NCBI RefSeq assembly: GCF_964204645.1
Contig: NC_134026.1
Location: 16,880,650 to 16,944,649 of the forward strand
From: Tubulanus polymorphus
Lineage: Eukaryota; Nemertea; Palaeonemertea; Tubulaniformes; Tubulanidae
Direction: 5' to 3'
DNA: 64,000 bases
The translations under genes and the position numbers were made by a program. The notes under the pieces were generated by a model, which worked only from the letters and a program-made list of their open reading frames with translations, did no database searches and was not told where the DNA came from. Below, in pieces: positions 55,888 through 64,000 of the stretch (positions are counted from its first letter, which is position 1; each line of letters opens with the position of its first letter).

Positions 55888-58095
55888 ATGATTTTGATTT
55901 TGTCGCCCGTGACAATTCATTATTTTGGTTTTGTCACACGCGACAATTCAATATTATGGTTTTGTCGCCCGCGACAATTCATTATTTTACTTTTGTCGCC
56001 CGCGAAAATTCAATATTTTGGTTTTATCGCCCACGACAATTCACTACTTTGGTTTTATCGCCAGCGACAATTCATTATTTTGGTTTTGTCGCCCGCGACA
56101 ATTCTTCTTTTTGGTTTTGTCGCCCGCGACAATTCATTATTTTGGTTTTATATTTTGTTTTTGTCGCCCGCGACAATTTTTTTTTTTGGTTTTGTCGCCC
56201 GCGACAATTCAATATTTTGGTTTTATCGCCCGCGATAATTCATTATTTTGGTTTTGTCGCCCGAGACAATTCATTATTTTGGTTTTATCGCCGGCGACAA
56301 TTCATTATTACGGTTTTATCGCCAGCGACAATTCATTATTTTGGTTTTGTCGCCAGCAACAATTCACCATTTTGGTTTTGTCGCCCGCGACAATTCACCA
56401 TTTTGGTTTTATCACTTGCGACAATTCATTATTTTGGTTTTATCACCCGCGACAATTCATTATTTTGGTTTTGTCGCCCCGACAATTCTTTTTTTGGTTT
56501 TGTTGCCCGCGACAATTCATTAGTATGGTTTTGTCGCCCGCGACAATTCATTACTTTGGTTTTATCGCCCGCGATAATTCATTATTTTGGTTTTATCGCC
56601 CGCGACAATTCATCATTTTGGTTTTGTCGCCCGAGACAATTCATCATTTTGGTTTTATCGCCCGCGACAATTCATTATTTTGGTTTTGTCGCCCGCGACA
56701 ATTCACCATTTTGGTTTTGTCGCCTGGACAATTCACCATTTTGGTTTTGTCGCCTACGACAATTCATTATTTTGGTTTTGACGCCCCCACAATTCTTTTT
56801 TTGGTTTTGTCGCCCGCGACAATTCATTAGTTTGGTTTTGTCGCCCGCGACAATTCAATATTTTGGTTTTGTCGCCCGCGACAATTCACCATTTTGGTTT
56901 TGTCGCCCGCGACAATTCACCATTTTGGTTTTGTCGCATGCGACAATTCACCATTTTGGTTTTGTCACCCGCGACAATTCATTATTTTGGTTTTATCTCC
57001 CGCGACAATTCATTATTTTGGTTTTATCACCCGCGACAATTCATTATATTGGTTTTGTCGCCCCGACAATTCTTTTTTTGGTTTTGTTGCCCGCGACAAT
57101 TCATTAGTATGGTTTTGTCGCCCGCGACAATTCATTACTTTGGTTTTATCTCCAGCGACAATTCATTATTTTGGTTTCGTCGCCCGCGACAATTCATTAT
57201 TTTGGTTTTATCGCCCGCGATAATTCATTATTTTGGTTTTATCGCCCGCGACAATTCATCATTTTGGTTTTGTCGCCCGAGACAATTCATCATTTTGGTT
57301 TTATCGCCCGCGACAATTCATTATTTTGGTTTTGTCGCCCGCGACAATTCACCATTTTGGTTTTGTCGCCTGGAAAATTCACCATTTTGGTTTTGTCGCC
57401 TACGACAATTCATTATTTTGGTTTTGACGCCCCCACAATTCTTTTTTTGGTTTTGTCGCCCGCGACAATTCATTAGTTTGGTTTTGTCGCCCGCGACAAT
57501 TCAATATTTTGGTTTTGTCGCCCGCGACAATTCACCATTTTGGTTTTGTCGCATGCGACAATTCACCATTTTGGTTTTGTCACCCGCGACAATTCATTAT
57601 TTTGGTTTTATCTCCCGCGACAATTCATTATTTTGGTTTTATCGCCCGCGACAATTCATTATTTTGGTTTTGTCGCCCCGACAATTCTTTTTTTGGTTTT
57701 GTCGCCTGCGACAATTCATTAGTTTGGTTTTGTCGCCCGCGACAATTCAATATTTTGGTTTTGTCGCCCGCGACAATTCAATATGTTGGTTTTGTCGCCT
57801 GCGACAATTCATTACTTTGGTTTTATCTCCAGCGACAATTCATTATTTTGGTTTTGTCGCCCGCGACAATTCTTCTTTTTGGTTTTGTCGCCCGCGACAA
57901 TTCATTATTTTGGTTTTATATTTTGTTTTAGTCGCCCGCGACAATTTTTTTTTTGGTTTTGTCACCCGCGACAATTCAATATTTTGGTTTTGTCGCCCGT
58001 GACAATTCATTATTTTGGTTTAATCGCCCGCGACAATTCAATATTTTGGTTTTATCGCCCGCGATAATTCATTATTTTGGTTTTATCGCCCGCGT
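55888..58095 (+). repeat. 31-bp satellite array, about 71 copies
   Basis: Head-to-tail monomers GGTTTTGTCGCCCGCGACAA plus TTCATTATTTT. Each holds the dyad TTGTCGC-CC-GCGACAA. Variants (GCCTGGAC, GACGCCCCCAC, GCCCCGAC) recur as blocks: GACGCCCCCAC at 56780 and 57426 (646 bp apart), and GCCCCGAC at 56476, 57060 and 57675 (584 and 615 bp apart). This shows higher-order duplication of 19-21 monomers. Because 31 is not a multiple of 3 and the unit lacks plus-strand stops, all three plus frames stay open for long distances. Confidence 0.95.
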
Positions 58096-58884
58096 ATCGT
58101 ATATGGCGACTGAGTTTGAAGTCATCATGAATATGTCGAATCGTTGCGAGGAAAATGGTTGAGAAAACGAAATATGTCGTCAAAACGTCACAAAATGTTG
58201 TCATATTCATGTCGACTTGAAGCGATATAATGGGATATGTCGACATAAATATGGGGACTTTGTCGAGTTGGAACGCGACAACTCGAGGCCCTTTATCGCT
58301 TCCGTATATATGGGACCCGTACAAAACCGTCGCAACCTTTTATCACGACGAAATTATGTCGAACAAACGTGATATATCGCGATTTATCGACATAATTAAG
58401 TCGATATATCGTGTTAATATCACGATAAATCGTTATACGGATCACGCCTTTCACCAATGTCGACGTCTGTATCTCAACATGACCACGTACCGTCGACATA
58501 ATTATCATTCCTTTAGCTAAAATGTCGTGATACGTATGGCAATTTATTGAGACAATATCGCAAAAAGTCGACATAAAAATCACGACATTTTAAATAAGGT
58601 CTTCCTAGTTACATCGATATATTGAGATAGTTAACCTAATTTCAATAAGGGGACGCATACTTAATGATGTTTAATGTTAGATGAATATGAAAGAAGAAAT
58701 GAAGTTGGCAGAAAAATTAAAATGACTTTATCATCACCAGAATCTGGTGGACATATTGAATGTTGGGGTTCAAGTAGAATGACCCCAAATGCTGGGGCAC
58801 AATAATAGTGTTCGGTACATGGTCGATGAACTAAATAGGTCATTCGCATCAATACTTTGTCACAATTGATTTGCGGTATATTTT
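58096..58884. other. TCGA-rich non-coding stretch next to the satellite
   Basis: 58100-58600 is unusually rich in GTCGACATAA (58233, 58386, 58492 and 58567 regions), TATCG and CACGACA words. It has no coding frame of note. 58640-58884 shows nothing recognised. Confidence 0.5.
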
Positions 58885-59160
58885 GGATTACTGTGTATGT
58901 CATTTGTCAGGACATTAAACAGTAGACGACTTAGGATACTACCTAGCGTGACTCCACTAGTTAGACCGACTTATTCCAAGATGAGGCGTTCCTTTGATTT
59001 TGGCTATAAGTTTTCGTTCAGAGATAACTGCTGAGCCATTTGGGCGACCTATCATTGATACTGTTTCCTAATAGCCTGTTTAGTTAGTAATGGCTGATGT
59101 TGTGCCTTATCAAATGCTTTGTCGAAATCCACCGATGAACAGGATTCTAAGACAGCAGAA
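58885..59160 (-). pseudogene. LINE reverse transcriptase fragment, second copy
   Basis: Same fragment as 1685-1960, about 90 percent identical by eye. The minus strand gives VDFDKAFDKAQHQP, a SERKLIAKIKGTPHLG block, and GVTLGSILSRLLFNVLTNDI in shifting frames. It is not functional. As in the first copy, satellite lies on the low-coordinate side and the GCTGC hairpin repeat on the other side. Confidence 0.7.
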
Positions 59161-59191
59161 AACCCATTATCGCTGCTTTGCAGCTATATTT
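59155..59191. repeat. Short GCTGC hairpin repeat, copy 3
   Basis: CAGAAAACCCATTATCGCTG followed by CTTTGCAGCTATATTT. Same context as copy 1 at 1961. Confidence 0.6.
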
Positions 59192-59343
59192 GTAATTAGA
59201 TATTTCTTTATGAAATCAAATTTCGTGCCATTTCTGTGTGCTAATCAAGTAGCTATGAAAGAAGTGAATCTACGGTTTCTTATCAGAATATCGTTAAGTC
59301 AATATCTAATGTTTGAAAATAGAGATGTAAATTAGGTCAAAAA

Positions 59344-59344
59344 G

Positions 59345-59377
<33 letters not shown>
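59344..59377. repeat. (AAT)n microsatellite
   Basis: About eleven trinucleotide units. Confidence 0.9.
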
Positions 59378-59984
59378 TAACTTTATTTTCCCTCGATTAC
59401 AACACGATTATATACATACAAAGTTATATAAAAGAATACAAGGGTACTGTTGGACGGACGAACGGACGGACGAAAAGTGAACACAATAGCCCTGCAGAAT
59501 GTCACATGACTAACCACAAAATAAAAAGTAAAATCTAACTTGAAGTGTCTCAGCAGTGAAAAATGGCTCAAAATTATGGTATAAATTAGAACTAAAATTG
59601 TAGAAATATTCCCAAAAAATAACTCAAATGACTTAACTCGAAAATTAAATGAAAAGATCAAATAATTCCAATTCACTGCGGATCACTCAAGTTTACCCCC
59701 GTACAGCCCACGTAAAGTTTGAATTTTCTAGGAAAGTATCAAATGACAAGATGGATCACCGAGTCCTGCAAGTATTTCCTTTTCAGTGAAAGGATAGTTC
59801 ACCGGAACTTCAGAGCAAACTGCGGTTGCATACCTGCTCTAAGACATCCTGACTGTGTGACCCATAGATAATAATAAAAATATTAACTACTGGTTACAGA
59901 TAGGCCTATATTAGCATAATAATATAATGAAGTTGTTGTGAGACACCGTTGTCATAATATGTAGATAAAATGTATATAAGCTAA
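59378..59984. other. Non-coding stretch with a family A end scrap
   Basis: 59452-59497 has GGACGGACGAACGGACGGAC and AAAAGTGAACACAATAGCCC, the terminal tract of family A. Otherwise no gene is seen. Confidence 0.5.
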
Positions 59985-60646
59985 CCCATTAGCACTCAGG
60001 GATTTCACGAATAAAAATAGCTATGCAGTGTCAATTACTCCTCAGAAACTACAAGGGAAAACCATCCCGATACCGAATAGCTCAAATAGTTCATGTTATT
60101 TTGTAGTCAGTAGTCAAGACTTTCATATGATATAAGATTTTGATGAGGTGGGCCACCAAAATCATGTCCTTTTGGCCCCCCAAAATTCATCCAAACTTAC
60201 TTGGATTTGAAGTGAGCGCTCAGATCTGACATGTTCATACTCTAAATACTCTAGAAATTGAAATAGGAGGATGTTGATTTCTGTAAGGTATTTCGAGGAC
60301 CTGGGTATCTAGTCTATCATAAGCAATTGGGTTCGAAACCCACCATAACTGCTTTTTTGCAGCATATGAAAAAAGTGACGGGGTGGATTCGGGCGACAGA
60401 GGAGTAATAGGCAGGGCGGCTTGAGTGCTAATGGGGTGTTACTAAATCTATGCACTACTAAAACGAAGACTGAAGACATAGCACTTTGCGAGACTAAAAC
60501 TATGCATGACTAAAACGAAGACCGAAGACCTAAAAACATTTAATTGGTCTTCGTTTTAGTCATGCATAGTTTTAGTCTCGCAAAGTGCATAGGTCTTCAG
60601 TCTTCGTTTTAGTAGTGCATAGATAGTAACACCCAGTACTAATGGG
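59985..60646. mobile_element. piggyBac MITE related to the 13138 element
   Basis: The left end CCCATTAGCACTCAGGGATT and its next 100 bp match the complement of the right end of the 13138 piggyBac (TCAATTACTCCTCAGAAACT). The right part (60385-60433) complements its left end (GAGTAATAGGCAGGGCGGCT). The right terminal repeat is split by the palindromic insertion at 60434-60634. Target sites are degenerate (CTAA and TTGA). It has no transposase, so it is a deletion derivative. Confidence 0.85.
60434..60634. mobile_element. Nearly perfect 201-bp palindrome (foldback/MULE-like MITE)
   Basis: It begins GGGTGTTACTAAATCTATGC and ends with the complement. The two arms pair almost throughout, leaving a loop of about 20 bases around 60530. 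The flanks AGTGCTAATG (60424-60433) and AGTACTAATG (60635-60644) look like a 9-10 bp target duplication with one mismatch, as Mutator-like elements make. Confidence 0.85.
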
Positions 60647-60740
60647 TTGAATAGATATTGAGCGGTGGTCAGTCTTTAGAATTCTGCCATGTAGGTAGGA
60701 TATTCTGTAATTTGGAATAAAGTTTCCTGTACTTATGCAA

Positions 60741-62016
60741 ACTAGGGATCCAGGGACACCATGCCCACTTGGGAAGTGGTTTCAAATGCTCAACAATCTA
60801 GGCTAACAGTTTCAATATTCAACACCCCCTGGTGACCATATACAAAAACAAATGGCTGTGAAACTCACCATAATCATAGAACATGTCAACAGCTACGATT
60901 TTGTAATTGATTGTGATAACAAAATATACCTAGGTACCAATATAGAAAAACCGTATTTTCCGTGTACAAGTCTACCCGGTGTATAAGTCGAGGTAAAATT
61001 TTCAGTTTAAAAAGTTGTACTAAGGCTATAGTGGGAGTAAGTCGAGTCCCTTCTTCACGTGTTTACATAAGTCACTTTTGAAAACAGTGCTATGGTCATT
61101 CTCATAGTAGTTGACAGTCTTTACCACTGTTAGCAGTTAGCAATTAATCATTGGGATCTGTTGTTTCTGAGAGCAAATTACCGGATTAGTGCTCATTGAC
61201 GGTGAAAGGATGACACTTCCCCCCACCATGTTGAATGTATTGTGTATACATTGCCATGCACCTGTAGTCTAGCATTAGACTGCTGCACACGTATTGATTA
61301 TTGGCACGTGGCTCATATAAAATGCTGTACAATGATACACGCACATCTCATTTGATTTTTGACATCAGTAAATTTTGAACCATTTCCAAACTACAAGAAA
61401 TTATTTTATCAGCAGTCTAAATTCTAATTGGTATACGAGTGTAGCCTAACATAAATATATATTCCATGTCATGATGGCAACCTTGAAGTCTTAAACATCG
61501 TCAGTTTAAACGATATTGAAAGTGTATTCGGTTTATAAGACGACCTACGTTTTTTGGACATGATGTTCGGTCTCAAAAACTAGACTTATACACTGGAAAA
61601 TACGGTACTAAGTTACCATACTATTCAACACCCCTGGTGACCATATGCAAAACCCAATGACCTTGAAACTCAACACAATCATAGAACATGTTATGAGCTA
61701 CAACTTTGCAATTGATCATGGTAGCAAATATGCCTAGGTATCAATATAATAAGGAAATAGGAAGGAAAAGCGAAGTTATTCTAATATTCAACGCCCCCTG
61801 GTGGCCATGTACAAAAACTAATGACCTTGAAACTCACCACAATCATAAAACATGGTATCAGCTACAACTTTCCAATGGATAGTGGAAACAAAATATAATT
61901 AGGTATCAATATAATGTGGAAATAACTTTCTTCCACCTACGAATGAGTACTGACGACACCAAGATGGCCGCCAATGGCGTGATAATTGGCTGATCAAAAA
62001 TACCTGTCTCAGGTAT
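60741..62016 (+). repeat. Repeat family A, copy 4 (interrupted, truncated)
   Basis: Starts ACTAGGGATCCAGGGACACC. Internal units are split by the MITE at 60950-61607. Ends at CTGTCTCAGGTAT without the terminal hairpin. Confidence 0.8.
60950..61607 (-). mobile_element. MITE with 'CCGTATTTTCC' inverted ends, copy 2
   Basis: Reverse orientation relative to 28271-28845. Begins ACCGTATTTTCCGTGTACAA and ends CACTGGAAAATACGGTA. It inserted in an internal unit of family A copy 4, whose sequence resumes as CTAAGTTACC, so the MITE is younger than that copy. Confidence 0.8.
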
Positions 62017-62429
62017 TAACTCATTCACTCCGGAATACCCAATTTCAAAATTGCGCGCAGCAGATAGAATTTCCACCATTTTGGTTAACAGGGGATTCCC
62101 CTCTGGTACTTCCCATGATCAATAGTGTCTGATTGGTTAAAATCACGTGTAGTTTGAATGTAGGCAGTGTTTACATTTGTGACGTCATGAAAGCCGCTCT
62201 GAGCGGCTTTCTGTACGCAACGGAAAATTTTGAAAATATGGTACCATTTAAAGGCTTTTAGAGGGCTTCTAGAGACTAGCAGAGCAATCCAGAATAAACG
62301 AAACCAAGACAAGATTTCAACAGATGCGGATAAAAAATGAAGCTGACGAACCCATGAAAGAATGGTTGTCGCCAACTTCAAGATCAACAATGAATTTCAC
62401 AGAAGGCACCCATGAAAAACACTGGCATT
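62017..62429. other. Non-coding stretch, no gene seen
   Basis: No family features. TTAACTCATTCACTCC at 62017 resembles a piggyBac-type end, but no partner end is found in the window. Confidence 0.4.
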
Positions 62430-62830
62430 GTTTTTTATATTTTCCCTAGTGCCCCTATAATCTTTAAAAGTGCCCCTTCACAATTACACAGAATACGGCT
62501 AAGTGCCCCTTCATTTTTAACAATCGGCAAAAATTGCCTCGTCTTCACATTTATCCGTATGTCGTGTGCCGTATTCCAAACCAAAAGTCCCCCCAAAATT
62601 TTAAAAATTAGGCAAAAAAGTGCCTTTTTCTTCAGCATTCACCGCGAATTAAGGCCTGAGCGTGCCCCTTGAAAAGGCAAAGTGCCCTTTTCTTCAACAT
62701 TCTCCGCGTATAGTGCCCTCTTCTAAAGAGTGCCCCTTTTGCCCCCCCTGAAAAGGCAAGGACAAGGTGCCCTCGTCTAAAGCATGAGTGCCCCTTGAAA
62801 ACGGAAAGTGCCCTTTCTAATTTATCATGA
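62430..62830. repeat. Degenerate AGTGCCCCTT-rich repeat
   Basis: The word AGTGCCC(C)TT recurs about a dozen times. Irregular spacers such as GAAAAGGCAA and TCTTC..CATTC.CCGCG form units of about 40-50 bp. The opposite strand has an open frame (62435-62638) made by the repeat, with WNTAHDIRINVKTRQFLPIV as its only complex part. I do not recognise it. Confidence 0.55.
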
Positions 62831-63105
62831 TTAACGGCCTAATATCAAATATGATTATCTCTCCTCACTTTCTCAGCAGCAGTATATACCGATTAATTTT
62901 ATAATTATGCCCGGATTCCAGACACGAAATTAGCGGTTACTGAAATAATGCCGTCAAAAATATTGCCGGTGAAATTTCGAAGGGCACTTAGAAATTATAG
63001 ACCGTATTGGGCAATACGGCTAATACAGTCTGGATCCGCCCGTGGCAGCTACGATTTTGTAATTGATTGTGATAACAAAATATGCCTCATTACCAATTTA
63101 ATAAA
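62831..63105. other. Non-coding, with a 58-bp family A fragment
   Basis: 63044-63101 (CAGCTACGATTTTGTAATTG and onward) is an internal family A piece directly before copy 5. The rest shows nothing. Confidence 0.6.
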
Positions 63106-64000
63106 ACTAGGGGTCCAGGGACACCATGCCCACTTGGGAAGTGGTTTCAAATGCTCAACAATCTAACAATTTCAATATTCAACGCCCCCTGGCAACCATA
63201 TACAAAAACCAATGACCTTGAAACTCACCACAATCATAGAACATGTCAGCAGCTACGATTTTGTAATTGATTGTGATAACAAAATATGCCTCGTTACCAA
63301 TTTGATATGGAAATACTAAGTTATTCTACTATTCAACGCCCCCTGGTGACCATATTCAAAACCTAATGACCTTGAAACTCACCACAATCATAGAACATGT
63401 CATGAACTACAACTTTGCAATTGATCGTGGTAACAAAATATGCCTAGGTACCAATATAATAAGAAAATACTAAGTTATTCTACTATTCAACGCCCCCTGG
63501 TGGCCATATACAAAAACCAATGACCTTGAAACTCACCACAATCATAGAACATGTTATGAGCTACAACTTTCTAAATGATTGTGGTAACAAAATACGCTTA
63601 GGTATCAATATAATGTGGAAAAACTTTTTCCCACTTACGAATGAGTACTGCCGACACAAAGATGGCCGCCAATTGCATCATAATTGGCTGATGAAAAATA
63701 CCTGTCTCAGGTATAAAACATCCCTTTCCAAAGAATACCCATCACAAATTGCAATGAGAAATGATAGACCAGTAGGAAGCAACAGGACTCAGAATTTGGG
63801 CCAAAATTAACATTTTTGGGCACTAAAAAGGTCATAGGACGGCCATCTTGAGTCCGATCGACCCAATTTTTGTTTTGCTGATGGGCCCTGGGGGAATTCA
63901 CATATACCCGAAAGATCAAGGTAATTGATCAAAGCGTTTCCCTCAAAAAGTTCAAAAATGTGTAAAAAGTGTTGATTTTGGCGAACAACAATGGCTGCCA
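63106..64000 (+). repeat. Repeat family A, copy 5 (runs off the window)
   Basis: Starts ACTAGGGGTCCAGGGACACC. Three internal units, then the AAGATGGCCGCC part and the minus-strand-open region shared with copy 3. The terminal hairpin would lie beyond 64000. Confidence 0.85.

Noticed and set aside
55888-58095. Long plus-strand ORFs (up to 383 residues) with repeated HYFGFVARDNS-type units
   Set aside because: They arise from the 31-bp satellite, whose unit has no plus-strand stop in any frame. All three frames give the same repeat, and there is no start context or unique domain.
1-64000. CRISPR arrays, rRNA or tRNA genes
   Set aside because: The 31-bp array has no unique spacers and is a satellite. 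I saw no convincing tRNA cloverleaf or rRNA block by eye; a dedicated scan was not possible.

Overview
This is eukaryotic nuclear DNA, most likely from a marine invertebrate animal. Coding sequence is split by introns, bacterial operons are absent, and transposon families typical of such genomes (DIRS, Polinton/Maverick, piggyBac, CR1/L2-like LINE, satellite DNA) fill most of the window. I cannot name the species from the sequence.

Host gene. The only clear host gene is ATG10, the E2-like enzyme of the ATG12-ATG5 autophagy conjugation pathway, on the minus strand. Three consecutive exons are readable at 52454-52709, 29610-29707 and 25026-25108. Their splice sites and phases agree, and the catalytic HPC motif lies in the third. 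The intron between the first two is about 22.7 kb and is full of transposons. The first and last exons were not found.

Layout. 1-2000: 31-bp satellite split by a recurring repeat (family A), then a LINE reverse-transcriptase scrap. 1998-8160: an AT-rich, virus-like Polinton fragment with a capsid-type gene, a zinc-finger/VLTF3-like gene, and a broken protein-primed DNA polymerase B. The polymerase carries a full intein with a LAGLIDADG homing endonuclease inside catalytic motif C. 8161-16776: non-coding DNA, family A copy 2, and a decayed piggyBac with recognisable ends. 16777-22530: a DIRS retroelement (gag, RT/RNase H, tyrosine recombinase, inverted ends, internal complementary region) containing a piggyBac-like MITE. 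22531-31789: repeats, a LINE remnant, hAT-like MITEs and two ATG10 exons. 31790-46132: a nest. A two-gene DNA transposon (37-bp inverted ends, 7-bp target duplication, P-element-like C-terminus) was hit in a coding exon by a second DIRS element. That element was hit by a LINE with a 4-bp target duplication, and the LINE/DIRS junction was then tandemly duplicated (679 bp). 46133-55887: MITEs, a palindrome-rich element, family A copy 3, an ATG10 exon and hairpin repeats. 55888-58095: a 2.2-kb array of the 31-bp satellite. 58096-64000: a second LINE RT scrap, a piggyBac MITE carrying a perfect-palindrome MITE, and family A copies 4 and 5.

How it fits together. Apart from ATG10, the coding sequence is mobile-element derived and mostly broken by stops and frameshifts. 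The nesting gives a relative order of events. The intein-bearing polymerase and the two-gene transposon are the most unusual items.
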